DNA of 64,000 bases, from NCBI GenBank assembly GCA_028869255.1, contig CP110972.1, positions 4,097,001 through 4,161,000 on the forward strand, written 5' to 3'. Made by a program: the position numbers and the translations under genes. Each line of letters begins with the position of its first letter. The stretch's first letter is position 1. The DNA comes from Pseudomonas poae. Its GTDB lineage: Bacteria > Pseudomonadota > Gammaproteobacteria > Pseudomonadales > Pseudomonadaceae. Positions 8,820-18,275 of the stretch are shown piece after piece. The notes beneath the pieces were generated by a model, which did not search any database, was not told where the DNA came from, and worked only from the letters and a program-made list of their open reading frames with translations.

Positions 8820-8836
8820 TTCGGCTGAACCCAATC

Positions 8837-8868
8837 AAATGTGGGAGCAAGCCCCCTCCCACATTTTG
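8837..8868. repeat. Single REP hairpin between convergent genes
   Basis: AAATGTGGGAG and CTCCCACATTT pair around a short loop. It sits between the converging DUF2892 and peptidase-like genes and could serve both as a transcription stop. Confidence 0.6.
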
Positions 8869-8888
8869 GCTTGGTGCATGGTTTCGGA

Positions 8889-10109
8889 TCAGCGCAGCAG
8901 TTTTGAGTCCAGCACCACCGACGACTCGCCAAGGATGCTCTCGGCCAGTTGCACAAATTCCGCCGTAGTAATGCTGTTGGCCCGCATCACCGCCTGCGCA
9001 AGATCATCCAGGGAACGCTTGTTGTGGGTTTTCACGCGGATCTCGCGGTCCAGTTCCTGCAGCACCAGCACCGCCCGTGACAGCGTCGCGCCGCTGATGT
9101 GCTCGCCGCGCAGGCTGGTCACGTCCTTGCCTTCCCGGGTCAATCGCGCCTGTATCGCCTGATACCGCTCATCGGTGATCCCACCGGCACGGCGCAGTAG
9201 CTCGATGGCGTAATACTCGCCCAGGCCCTCGCTGATCCAGTCACTGGTGTCGTGATCGTTGAAGCGGCCAATCGCCTGCACCACTTCGCGGATCAGCGGG
9301 CTGCTGCCGTTTTCACTGACCAGCGGCGTGCGGCTGTTGAGGTAGATCGAGTCCCGTGCCGAGAAGGCGCCACGGCGCATCGGGTCGCTGGCGCCCACCA
9401 CCAACAGCTTGGCCGGGTGACGCGGGAACGCCGCTTCAATTTGCGGCCAGACAAAGGTCAGCAAGGTCAGCACATCCATGCGGCGCATGGCCTGGCCTTT
9501 GGGCGAGGCCACCGTCACCTCGCTTTCGCCCAGGCGCACTCGACGGCTGCCGAGGTTGCCGGCGAGCATCCAGCCGGTGGGCCGGTCGAACAAGCGCGAA
9601 ACGTTGTCGATCCGGAACTTGTTTTTGCCGATGCGCGGCCAGGCGGTTTCGATGCTTCTCCAGCCCGCCGGCAATTCGAACACCAGGCGCGAGACCAGCT
9701 CGACGCCGTCCTGCTGGTCCAGGCGTGCGGGCGGCACCAGGTCTTCGCCGCGAAACAGCGCCCAACTCGGGGTCATCCGCGCTTCATAAATACCCGGCTT
9801 GCGTGCATGGGTGAGCCGTACGCGATAGGTCAGGCTGGCCTTGCTGGCGCCGGGCTGCCACAGGCCACGGTGGTCTTTGACGCTCCACTGGCCATCGGCC
9901 TTGAAGTCGCTGTAGTCGCCGTCGTGGCCCAGGTCGAAGTTCAGGCTGCGCACCGCCGAGCCCTGGGACAGGCTCACCCGCACCTCGGCCTGATCACTCT
10001 GGGGCAGGAATTTGACGTGATAATCCAGGTCGACTTTGTTCGCGCACCAACCTGTCTGGCTCAGCGTCAGCAACACCAGGCTTGCCGCCAGCTTGATTCC
10101 CACCCTCAT
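8889..10109 (-). CDS. Secreted gluzincin-like protein with degenerate zinc motif
   Basis: About 406 residues begin MRVGIKLAASLVLLTLSQTG, a signal peptide ending at WCANK. The N-terminal half is a beta-rich domain (residues 30-190). The C-terminal half contains DWISEGLGEYYAIELLRRAG, which resembles the Glu-containing helix of M1/M61 metallopeptidases. Where HExxH is expected the sequence reads REVVQ, so both zinc-binding His residues are absent and catalysis is doubtful. The ATG at 10109 is chosen because GGAG lies five bases upstream. It follows ycgN by 12 nt, probably as one transcription unit. I infer a periplasmic pseudoenzyme of unknown role. Confidence 0.6.
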   Translation of the reverse strand: MRVGIKLAASLVLLTLSQTGWCANKVDLDYHVKFLPQSDQAEVRVSLSQGSAVRSLNFDLGHDGDYSDFKADGQWSVKDHRGLWQPGASKASLTYRVRLTHARKPGIYEARMTPSWALFRGEDLVPPARLDQQDGVELVSRLVFELPAGWRSIETAWPRIGKNKFRIDNVSRLFDRPTGWMLAGNLGSRRVRLGESEVTVASPKGQAMRRMDVLTLLTFVWPQIEAAFPRHPAKLLVVGASDPMRRGAFSARDSIYLNSRTPLVSENGSSPLIREVVQAIGRFNDHDTSDWISEGLGEYYAIELLRRAGGITDERYQAIQARLTREGKDVTSLRGEHISGATLSRAVLVLQELDREIRVKTHNKRSLDDLAQAVMRANSITTAEFVQLAESILGESSVVLDSKLLR

Positions 10110-10121
10110 ACACACTCCGTT

Positions 10122-10571
10122 TCAACCCGCGCGGAAAATCAGGTAATCCTCCCAGTCATCTTCGGGCACGCTGCCTTCGCTGAGCATGCGCCCGGACTGG
10201 GAAATGCGTTCATGGTGCACAGCGTCGCGGTCGCCGCAAACCAGGTGGTGCCACAACGGCAGGTCCTTGCGCTCGCTGACCAAGCGGTAGCCGCAGGTCG
10301 GCGGCAGCCATTTGAACTGATCGGCCTGGCCAGGGGTGAGCTGGATGCAGTCGGGCACCGAGGCGCGGCGGTTGGGGTAGTCGGTGCACTGGCAGGTTTT
10401 CAGGTCCAGCAGCTTGCAGGCGATGCGCGTGTAATAGACGCTGTTGTCGTCTTCATCCTCAAGCTTTTGCAGGCAGCACAGGCCACAGCCGTCGCATAAC
10501 GACTCCCACTCCTCCCAGTCGAGGTGTTCAAGGGTTTTGCGTATCCAGAAAGGTTCGACTTTGGCGGCCAT
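10122..10571 (-). CDS. ycgN: YcgN-family cysteine cluster protein (UPF0260)
   Basis: The 149-residue protein carries the conserved Cys pattern of the YkgJ/YcgN family: [48 protein letters not shown] and LVCGDRD. Eleven or so Cys residues suggest metal or Fe-S binding, although no function is proven. [17 protein letters not shown] is a signature of the YcgN subgroup. It is the upstream member of a two-gene unit with the peptidase-like gene. Start and length match the family. Confidence 0.9.
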   Translation of the reverse strand: MAAKVEPFWIRKTLEHLDWEEWESLCDGCGLCCLQKLEDEDDNSVYYTRIACKLLDLKTCQCTDYPNRRASVPDCIQLTPGQADQFKWLPPTCGYRLVSERKDLPLWHHLVCGDRDAVHHERISQSGRMLSEGSVPEDDWEDYLIFRAG

Positions 10572-10602
10572 GGCTCTGCATCGGTAGCGGTATATTAAAA
10601 GG

Positions 10603-10653
10603 CCGCCAGTCTAGTGCCCTAGTCCCTTATAACCAAGCGCTTACGACTGGCGG
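10603..10653. repeat. Inverted repeat in the ycgN/nitroreductase intergenic region
   Basis: CCGCCAGTC at 10603-10611 is repeated as GACTGGCGG at 10645-10653, flanking an AT-richer centre. It lies between two divergent starts and could be an operator or merely a hairpin. Confidence 0.4.
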
Positions 10654-10724
10654 TGTAACAACACTTGTCAGTCTAGCGGCCGCGCAGTAGCTTTGAACGC
10701 CGAATTGACGATCAGGAACTGCTC

Positions 10725-11309
10725 ATGACCCGTGTTGCCGACTATCCGATCCACACCCAGTTCACCGACCGCTGGTCGCCTCGCGCCTTTACCGGCGAGA
10801 GCATCCCGCAGGAAACCCTGCTGAGCTTCTTCGAAGCTGCGCGCTGGGCACCGTCGGCCTACAACTCGCAGCCTTGGCGTTTTCTCTACGCACGCCGTGA
10901 CACGCCGGACTGGGAGCGCTTCCTGGGCCTGCTGAATGAATTCAACCGTAACTGGGCGCAGCATGCGTCGGCCCTGGTGATCATCGCCTCGAAAACCGAC
11001 TTCATCGCCCCCGGCGCCACCGAAGAAACCCCGGCGCTGTGGCACACCTTCGACACCGGTTCCGCCTGGGGCCACCTGGCACTGCAAGCCAGCATCAGCG
11101 GCTGGCACACCCACGGCATGGCCGGCTTCGATCAGGAGCTGACGCGCAAAGAGCTGAAGATTCCAGAAGGGTATGCGCTGCACGCAGCCGTGGCCGTCGG
11201 CAAGCTGGGGGACAAATCGACCCTGCCGGAATACCTGCAAGGTCGTGAAACGCCAAGCCCGCGCAAACCGTTGAGCGAGCTGGTCTCGGAAGGTGATTTC
11301 AGCCTTTGA
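10725..11309 (+). CDS. Nitroreductase-family flavoprotein
   Basis: The 194-residue FMN-binding fold has RWSPRAFTGESI near the N-terminus (phosphate-binding RR/SxR region), RWAPSAYNSQPWRFLYARR (the ASPSxxNxQPW signature), and the C-terminal VAVGKLG strand. Members reduce nitro compounds, quinones or unsaturated substrates using NAD(P)H; the substrate here cannot be told. AGGA precedes the ATG. It is transcribed divergently from ycgN and converges on the effector-like gene across a perfect 12-bp hairpin. Confidence 0.88.
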   Translation: MTRVADYPIHTQFTDRWSPRAFTGESIPQETLLSFFEAARWAPSAYNSQPWRFLYARRDTPDWERFLGLLNEFNRNWAQHASALVIIASKTDFIAPGATEETPALWHTFDTGSAWGHLALQASISGWHTHGMAGFDQELTRKELKIPEGYALHAAVAVGKLGDKSTLPEYLQGRETPSPRKPLSELVSEGDFSL

Positions 11310-11318
11310 CCGCCCACC

Positions 11319-11349
11319 ATGAGTTGCCCCTTAGTACGGGGCAACTCAT
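11319..11349. terminator. Perfect 12-bp stem-loop between convergent genes
   Basis: ATGAGTTGCCCC and GGGGCAACTCAT pair perfectly around a 7-nt loop. It has no strong U-tract, but its place between two convergent genes suggests a bidirectional terminator. Confidence 0.6.
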
Positions 11350-11379
11350 GCAGGGTTACACGCCAGCGGCTCAAGGCGC

Positions 11380-14300
11380 CTATGCGAAAAGCGCGGCATA
11401 TTCGCTGAGGACTTTTTGCTTATTTCTTTCGTACATCTGCATTAAAAACGGCGGCATCCATTCAGCCTGCATTGCATCCAGGTCGACCGGGTAAACCTTA
11501 TTGTCCTTGGCTGAGTACATGTAGTTCTTCAGCTGCATATCGTTATGGTAGATATTCTTAGCCTCCATTTGTGCAAATGCATCCGCCAGCAATGGGCGCG
11601 CCTCAGGCGGCAAAGTGCCTCGTTTTAAGTAAGAAAGATCCACCCCGTCTATACGCCCCATCACCAAATACAGGCGGCCGTCTTCAACAGCCGTACGGGC
11701 AAACCCGTCGCCATAATATTTGTTGAGGTATTCAACTTCGGAAAGCTCGTGAACGTTGTCGACGGTTGACGAGGTAGGCCCAAAATCCTTGTAGGCTCGT
11801 TTCCCATCAAGGCTTGCGTAAACAATTCCCTCGCCACCTTGGCCGATCACGGGCCCAAGGTCGTTTTTGATCGAAGGTGGAGTGCCGCCCAGAAGCCCCA
11901 GCCGCCGCCATTGATCACCCTCGACCTGCTCGACCAGCAGCGATGTCTGCCGATTGTTGTGATACACCCGCGCCTGCACCTTCCCCTGCGCGTTACGCAC
12001 AACCTGGCGCACTTCGTAAATGGCGGTGTGACCCGCACTGTCGGTATGACGGATATGCGACAGATGCCCATCGGCGCCGACATACACGCCCTGGCTGTTA
12101 CGTGAGAGCCCGGCGACTTTCGACTCGGGCACGTTGAATTGGCGAAACAGCGCGTTACTCAGTTCGCCATCCGGCACGGAAGTATTGAGCCGCCCGGCCA
12201 CTTTCCCCACAGCATAACGCCCTCCTTTAACCGCCAACCTGCCGCCGCTTGCCAACAAATCCCCCACTCCACTCAAGGGGTTGAAGGCTTCAACCATGCT
12301 CGCCCCGACAAACCTCGCCGCCTTGGCCGCATGCCCCACCGACGACACCGCCTTGCTCAAGACCTTGCCTGCCTGCGCAGCCTTGCCGGCGCCCACCGTC
12401 ACCAGGCCGACGACATCCAGGCCCAGGTCAAAAAGGCCTTGGCCGACGTTGCCATGTTGAAAATTGACGATGGCCGAGCGTAGCGGGATGAGATTTAGAA
12501 AGAACTCGGAAATCGCCGTATTGCGCGCACTGTCCTGATCATCGGCCGTGACGCCCCTGGCCGCACTCAGCAGGTCGTCGTTATGCAGGTCGAGGGACTT
12601 CACGAACACGTCAGCGATGGCGTGGCTGCGCCTGGAGTTAAAACTATCAGGCTGGCCTGCCGCCTCCGGTCGCTCTTGGAAAGATGCTGTGCTATCGGGC
12701 GCAACCAGCACGGTGCGCGACAGGATATTCGCGTTGCGCGTCTCAAGTTTCTGGGCGGTATAAGGCTCGGTGCGGCTGGCAATCAGGAAGTTTTGCTTCT
12801 CGAGGGTGCCGCGTCGCGTGTCGATGACATAGAAATTGACTTGCCCGTTTCTCGTGGTTTTCACCTCCAATGTATGCCCTCTAAGGTGCAGAGCAGGCTG
12901 GGCCAACAGGTCAACGCCGATCTTGTATTGGTTGGTATGGAAGAATTCCAGCTTGCCGAACTCCAGGTTCTTGCGGTCCTCCATTGGCAAGGTGCAAATC
13001 AGGTTACGGGCCGCACCGTGCTGCCCTCTTCGTGGGCTTTGATGGCGTTGTCGTACGCGGCTTTGAACGACGCAGCCACCCCCAGTTTACCGGCGGTGTA
13101 CAGGTCGCAGAATCGGCTGATGGGAAGGCGCTTATCGTTGGTGATCCAATGGTCTTCGCCCCCAGCTTGCCCCCTTCCATGACGATATCCAGCATCGAGC
13201 GCATGCCGGGGTAAAGACCGGGCCGGCCTTCTTTCAACCGGGCCTTCTGCAGGTTACGCAGCTTGAACAGGCTGGCATCCAGCTCAGGAAAAGCCGCTTC
13301 AAGCTGGGCCAGCGCCATCGATTCCCGACTGGGAATGGGCGTTTGCAACAAGGTGCTGGTGCTTTTCAATGTGCTCAGATGGCCGTTATAGGCAGCCCTG
13401 ACCCGCTCCATATCACTCGCTGAGGGCGCCTGCTCGGCGCTGGCGATAAATCCGTTGGCGATGCCCCATTCCTTCAGCACCTGATAGGCCATTTGCTGGC
13501 TGAAGTCCGGGTCGGCATTGAGCTGTTCGCCAGCCAGCAAAATCTCGGCATAGCCCATGCCAAGCGTAGCGCCTGGGGTGTGCGCTTCGATCCTGGCCAC
13601 GGCCATCGCCAATTGTGCCCAGAGCACGCTGGCGTAGGTCACGCGAGCCGGAATGTCCTTGACCAGGTATTGCGGCGCGGTTTTGGCCAACAGCAGATAC
13701 GCTGCCAGATTCGCGGTTTGCTCACTGGCGCGGCCTGTTTCGATCAGGTGCCTGGCCAGCTCTTCGATTACCACCGAAGCGGGCTGCCCCCAATGCTGAC
13801 TCTGCGCCAAGTCAAAACCGGCGACATGCGTGCGGGTGGCCGTCGTCAGGGGTTGCGGATCAAGGCCCAGATGGATGGCCGTCATCACAGAGTCATGGCC
13901 GGCGCCCTCAGTGGCGGCGATGCCCAGCCGGGTCTGGATGGCCTGCCCCAACGCCTGTGCCTTGGGGGAGCCGAGCAATTTCTCCATCGCCTTGACCGGC
14001 GTTTTCAGATCGGCCTCAAGTACCGAGCTGCCGCTGAGCAAATACCCCAGGGCGCCCTTCGCGCTGTCGACCAAAGGCAGGCCGGGCAAGCCGCTGGTGT
14101 TGCTGTGCATCACGTCGAGGATGCTGTCCTGATCCTGAGTGGAGGGCTGCCCGCCACTGAGGTTGCCCAGGGGATGGGCCCGCGCTTGCAGGGCAAGCTC
14201 CTCGGTTAGATCAGACAGGGCTTTCAGGGTTTTCGGGACAGGCATACCGCTGGCGAGGATAAACGCCTCAAGACTGATCAAGCGGTTGGCAGGCAGCGGC

Positions 14301-14633
14301 TGGAGTGCCGGAAAGGAGGAGTCTTCGCACACGTACATCATGGTGCTTTTCAAGTGCGAGGCCAGCGCAGTTTCCATCTGGGCCCTGGCGTTGCTCATGG
14401 TCAACGACGCATCGGGCACCCGTTGCGCGGGAAGTGTGCGGGTGATGCCCTGGAGTTTTTCGACCAGGGTTTCGTTGGTTGCAGCGGTCCCCCAGTGCAA
14501 GCGTCAGGGCCGAGGCAGGCGGCTGTGCCAGGGGGTTGGGTTGGCCGGCGAGAGTTTGAAGCTGTGCGTTATCGTGTGTAACAAGGTGCGCCATCGGGCG
14601 CGGATGAATCGCGGGCGAAGCAAGAGTCGTCAT
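11380..14633 (-). pseudogene. Putative HrpL-dependent type III effector with kinase-like C-terminus, three frameshifts
   Basis: Three consecutive frames (14633 to about 14488; about 14488 to 13165; about 13005 to 11380) plus a linking segment form one gene of about 1,085 codons. One base less in the five-G run at about 14490, one more in the run at about 13163, and one more near 13004 restore continuity (NDKRLPISRFCDLYTAGKLG and ARNLICTLPMEDRKNLEF are the linking peptides). The N-terminus is Ser/Thr/Ala/Pro-rich with no acidic residue in the first 12, as in type III signals. A Gly/Ala-rich hydrophobic region lies mid-protein. The C-terminal ~160 residues look like an OspG/NleH-type kinase: VIGQGGEGIVYA, Lys in AYKDF, YHNDMQLKNYMY (HxD...N) and PVDLDAM in place of DFG. 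A HrpL-type box lies 63 bp upstream. No chaperone gene adjoins. It could equally be a decayed gene or an intact gene with sequencing errors. Confidence 0.65.
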
Positions 14634-14695
14634 GCTGGAACCTGTCCTTAGTCAAGTGGAACCACAGGGCGCAACCTTGCGTCCTCTGCGGTCAC

Positions 14696-14724
14696 TTTGT
14701 GGAAAGTCCTGCCTGGGAGGTTCC
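14696..14724 (-). promoter_or_regulatory. HrpL-type hrp box
   Basis: On the minus strand the sequence reads GGAACC, 16 bases, CCACAAA. This fits the HrpL ECF-sigma promoter consensus GGAACC-N15/16-CCACNNA of pseudomonad type III secretion genes. It points at the ATG at 14633, 63 bases downstream, and no other gene starts between. Confidence 0.75.
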
Positions 14725-14787
14725 AACTTGACTGTCAGGATATGTGTACATGACCAAATGTGAACAAATACGCCCGCCGGCGTACCG

Positions 14788-15720
14788 TCAATAACCGCGT
14801 TCGAAGCTGACCTCTCCGCGCAAAACTTCCTTGGCTTCATACGCCCGCAGATTTTGCACAAACAATTCCACCATCATTGCAGGCGAAGTCGGTGCCGAGC
14901 TGTGCCCGGTCAACAGCAGCCCCCACGCAGTCCAGAACGGATGGCGCTGCGGCAATGGCTCCTGACGACATACGTCGATTACCGCACCGGCCAGGTGCCC
15001 TTCTTTCAACGCCTCGACCAAGTCGGCATCCACCACGGCCACACCGCGCCCGACATTGATAAACAACCCGGTCGGCTTGAATTGCTTGAACAGTGCCGCG
15101 TCGTACAGGTCATGGGTATTGGGCGTGTTGGGCAGCAGGTTGATCACGTAGTCCACCTCCCCCACCAGCCGGCCCAGTTGATCGAGCCCGGCAACCTCGA
15201 TAAACGGCGCCTGCTCGCGTGCCGTGCTGGCGATGCCATATAGCTTCACGCCAAACGGCAGCAGGAATTCGGCAACACGCTGGCCGATATCACCGGTGCC
15301 CACGATCAACGCTTTGCGCCCCGCCAGGCTCTGGCCCATGCGGCTGTCCCACTTGCGTTCCACCTGGCTGACCAGCCGCGCCAGCACTTCGCGCTCGTGG
15401 CCGAGCATATAGGTAAGGACAAACTCGGCCATGACCTGGCCAAAGATGCCGACCGCACGGGTCAGGCGGTAGTCACGCGGCAAACCCTCGGCCAGCAGCG
15501 GCGTGATACCCGCCCAGGTCGATTGCAGCCATTGCGGCTGATGACCCTGGCGCAACAGGGTCGCCAGCAGATCCGGCTGGCCCAGCCAGACCGGGCAGTC
15601 TGCGGCCAGACGCGACAGTTCGGCCGAGTCGCCGCTGGTCAGCACCTCAAGGTCCGGCGCCGCCTCGTTCAGCAGTTGGGCGTAAAGCGGGTAATCCTGT
15701 TCAGCAATCAGAACACGCAT
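14788..15720 (-). CDS. D-2-hydroxyacid dehydrogenase (glyoxylate/hydroxypyruvate reductase-like)
   Basis: The 310-residue NAD(P)-dependent enzyme has a cofactor motif at ALIVGTGDIGQRVAEFL, catalytic Arg in INVGRGVAVV, Glu in CRQEPLPQRHPFW, and His in LTGHSSAPT. The CRQEPLP and GHSSAP sequences place it with the GhrA-like reductases rather than D-lactate or phosphoglycerate dehydrogenases. The likely reaction is reduction of glyoxylate or hydroxypyruvate in the cytoplasm; the exact substrate is uncertain. It is a single gene between the hrp box region and the ycgL-rnd operon. Confidence 0.85.
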   Translation of the reverse strand: MRVLIAEQDYPLYAQLLNEAAPDLEVLTSGDSAELSRLAADCPVWLGQPDLLATLLRQGHQPQWLQSTWAGITPLLAEGLPRDYRLTRAVGIFGQVMAEFVLTYMLGHEREVLARLVSQVERKWDSRMGQSLAGRKALIVGTGDIGQRVAEFLLPFGVKLYGIASTAREQAPFIEVAGLDQLGRLVGEVDYVINLLPNTPNTHDLYDAALFKQFKPTGLFINVGRGVAVVDADLVEALKEGHLAGAVIDVCRQEPLPQRHPFWTAWGLLLTGHSSAPTSPAMMVELFVQNLRAYEAKEVLRGEVSFERGY

Positions 15721-15796
15721 GGTTCAAACCTTTCAAAAACAGTGCAAACGGCCGCCCGCATCCTTACGGCCACCGCCCACTCATACAATTGCGTTG

Positions 15797-15821
15797 AAAA
15801 AAGTGCCCCGAACAGGGCACT
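15797..15821 (-). terminator. Rho-independent terminator of the rnd-ycgL operon
   Basis: On the minus strand AGTGCCC and GGGCACT pair around a 6-nt loop followed by a run of Ts, just downstream of the ycgL stop. Confidence 0.8.
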
Positions 15822-15827
15822 GCCCGA

Positions 15828-16121
15828 TCACATCGGGTCGTTGCGGCGCAGCAGCTCTTCAGGCAAGTGCTCGATGTACTCGTCTTCGGCCGGCGGCATT
15901 TGCAGGTGGTAGCCCTGCTTGTCGAGGTTTTCCAGGACCACGGTGATGTCCTCGCGGGACAGCTTGCGCTCCGGCGTCAGCACCATGTCAAACGCGTGAT
16001 GGGCCTTGCCGAAGGCGTCCATCAGCGGCTCCGGTACGCGCTCCAGGGCATCGCTTTTGAGCACGTAGAGGTACATCCCGTCTTTTTTCTTGCTGCGATA
16101 GATGGAGCAAATACGTTTCAA
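15828..16121 (-). CDS. ycgL: YcgL domain protein
   Basis: The 97-residue protein starts [20 protein letters not shown] and contains [20 protein letters not shown], which is diagnostic of the small YcgL family. The fold is known from a solution structure but the function is unresolved. The start overlaps the rnd stop by four bases (ATGA), so the two are translationally coupled, as in other pseudomonads. A strong terminator follows. Confidence 0.9.
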   Translation of the reverse strand: MKRICSIYRSKKKDGMYLYVLKSDALERVPEPLMDAFGKAHHAFDMVLTPERKLSREDITVVLENLDKQGYHLQMPPAEDEYIEHLPEELLRRNDPM

Positions 16122-17250
16122 GGCTGTTCTCCGGCAGTGGCCAGGCTGTCGAGCAGCGCCTGGCCCATCAACTCGCGGCGCCAGCCACGCAGCGAGTCTG
16201 GCAATTGGTAAGGCCCATCGGGGTAGCCACTTTTAACCAGGGCTTCGAGGGTTTTCTTGCGCAGCATCAGTTCGGGCGCCATGTCGAGGCGCTCGGCGAA
16301 CGTCTGGCCCAGGGCACGCAGTTGCTTGATCAGCGTGGCGGCGTCCACCGGCAGCGGTTCGGCCACCGCAGGCGGCCATTGGTCGATCGAGACACTGCCG
16401 GCGCGCTTGATCAGGTCCAGCAGAAACTGGCCATCCTGACGCACGGTGCGCGGGTGCATGTCTTCGATCTTGCCCAGGGCGGCGAGGTTATCCGGCTGGG
16501 ATTTGGCCAGGGGCCATAACGAGTGTTCACGAATGATGCGGTTGCGCGGCAGGTCACGGGCACGCGCCTGCTGCTCGCGCCAGGCGCACAGCTCACGCAA
16601 TACGGCGAGCTGGGCACGCGAGAGCTTCCACGCCAGCTTGGCGTCGCGGTACACCTCGTACGGGTCGACCTCGCGGCGCAGGTTGGCCACCAGTTCGGCG
16701 CCGTCTTCCAGCACCCAGGCGTATTTATCCTCCGACAGACGCGGGCGCAGCCGGGTGTAGACCTCGGCCAGGTGCACGGCGTCTTCGGCGGCGTAGCTGA
16801 TTTGCGTCTCGGACAACGGCCGCTGCAGCCAGTCGGAGCGGGTCTCGCCCTTGGGCAGCTCGATATCCAGCACGGCCTGCACCAGACGCGAATAGCCCAT
16901 GGAGAAACCGAGGTTCAGGTAAGCGGCGGCCAATTGCGTGTCGAACAGCGGCACCGGCAGGCTGCCGGTCAGGCGCAACAGCACTTCCAGGTCTTCGCTG
17001 CAGGCGTGCACCACCTTGATCACCGCCGGGTTTTCCAGCAAAGCGGCCAAGGGTTGCCAGTTGTCGATGGTCAGGGGGTCGATCAGGTAAGCGCGTACGC
17101 CATCGCCGATCTGGATCAGCCCGGCAATGGGATAAAGGTGTCGACCCGCATGAATTCGGTGTCGAGGGCGACGAATGGCAACTGCTGCCATTCGGCGCAA
17201 TGCTGGCCGAGGCTATCGTTGTCGCAGATCCAGTGAATATCGATGGCCAC
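16118..17250 (-). pseudogene. rnd: Ribonuclease D, split by one frameshift
   Basis: RNase D is a 3'-5' exoribonuclease that trims tRNA and other structured RNA ends. The N-terminal piece (GTG at 17250, AIDIHWICDNDSLGQHCAEW, then VALDTEFMRVDTF with the Exo I DxE motif) is out of frame with the rest. The long remainder (from PIAGLIQIGDGVRAYLIDPL) holds Exo II VVHACSEDLEVL, Exo III YAAEDAVHLAEVY and the HRDC domain. Adding one T in TTT at about 17127 gives DTFYPIAG and about 377 residues, the usual length. GGGAG lies upstream of the GTG. Since rnd is conserved, the shift is probably a sequence error rather than a real loss. Confidence 0.9.
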
Positions 17251-17371
17251 ACGGCTCTCCCTTGAAGAATGGCGCGCAGTATATATCGCGAAAGGGACTT
17301 GCGAGCACCCGCAGTGCACAGGCCACCATGAAAACTCCGACAGACATAGAGAATAGTCCGACAGGCGGGAG

Positions 17372-17974
17372 TTATCCTCTCTTACGCAGAACGTAGACCC
17401 GCCACAGGTGCGAGCCCGGCATGAACTCCTGGTGTTTGAGGATTTTGAAGCCGGCCTGACGAAACTCCTCCTCCACCGGGGTACGCGACTGCACCGACAC
17501 GATCACCGTGTCACGGCTGACCCGGTGAAACTCGCGCAGCAACGCCAGGCGCCCTTCGCTGCTGGGCACATGACGAAACAATTCCAGGCAGAAAATGCAG
17601 TCCACCGCATTCGCCGACAAGCCGATGGAAAATGCCGAGCCTTGAAACGTCTTGACCCGCTTGAGCAAGGCCGCCGGATGATGGGTAACGGCATGGTCGA
17701 GCATGGTCTGGGAATTGTCCGACGCCAGAATCACCCGGTTGACGTGTTCCGCCAACACCGGCCAGAAGCGCCCCGAGCCACAGGCCAGATCAAGGATCAG
17801 CCCCGGTTCGCCGGCCACTTTCAAGGCGTGGCGCACCAACCGTTCATCGCGCCACGCCGCCAGGCGCTCAAGCGTCCCCGGCGGGCGTGTATCGCCGCAG
17901 ACCCTGGCATGCTCACGGTCACAGCGTTCGGCGAATTCAATCTCTATAGAGGAAGGAGGTTGTGGCGACATCAC
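17372..17974 (-). CDS. Class I SAM-dependent methyltransferase
   Basis: The 200-residue protein has LILDLACGSGRFWPVLAEHV (motif I, SAM-binding), VILASDNSQTML (acidic motif II region), and DCIFCLELFRHVPSSEGRLA (motif IV and the following helix). This is a UbiE/type-11 methyltransferase fold of unknown substrate. It has no membrane segment or extra domain. It reads away from rnd on the same strand, more than 100 bp upstream of the rnd start. Confidence 0.8.
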   Translation of the reverse strand: MMSPQPPSSIEIEFAERCDREHARVCGDTRPPGTLERLAAWRDERLVRHALKVAGEPGLILDLACGSGRFWPVLAEHVNRVILASDNSQTMLDHAVTHHPAALLKRVKTFQGSAFSIGLSANAVDCIFCLELFRHVPSSEGRLALLREFHRVSRDTVIVSVQSRTPVEEEFRQAGFKILKHQEFMPGSHLWRVYVLRKRG

Positions 17975-18087
17975 GGGCTCATAGGAGTTAAACGGTGGTG
18001 AATGACCTTGATTCGCAGCTTAACCACTACAACGTGAAAAAAAGGTCGAAGCCCTCACGCCCGCCTCGCTGCAGTGAGCGGGCGTGT

Positions 18088-18262
18088 TGTGGCGAGCGGG
18101 CTGTGGCGAGCGGGCTGTGGCGAGCGGGCTTGCCCGCGTTGGGGCGCGAAGCTGCCCTAAAAACATTCACCGCATTCTGTCTGAACGGATGGGGCCGGCC
18201 TTATTGGGGCGGCTCCGCCACCCAACGCGGGCAAGCCCGCTCGCCACAGCCCGCTCGCCACA
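18088..18262. repeat. REPIN with tandem 14-bp REP ends
   Basis: TGTGGCGAGCGGGC occurs three times head-to-tail at 18088-18129. Its reverse complement GCCCGCTCGCCACA occurs twice at 18235-18262. They flank a hairpin with GCTTGCCCGCGTTGGGG and CCCAACGCGGGCAAGC arms. The rest of the gap between the methyltransferase and the glutamine synthetase-like gene contains nothing else recognisable. Confidence 0.85.
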
Positions 18263-18275
18263 CCGTTCGGTTCAT

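Noticed and set aside
14651..14732. Imperfect inverted repeat GTCAAGTGGAACC/GGTTCCAACTTGAC as an operator
   Set aside because: One arm overlaps the hrp box, which explains the GGAACC motif better; the pairing is interrupted by an extra base.
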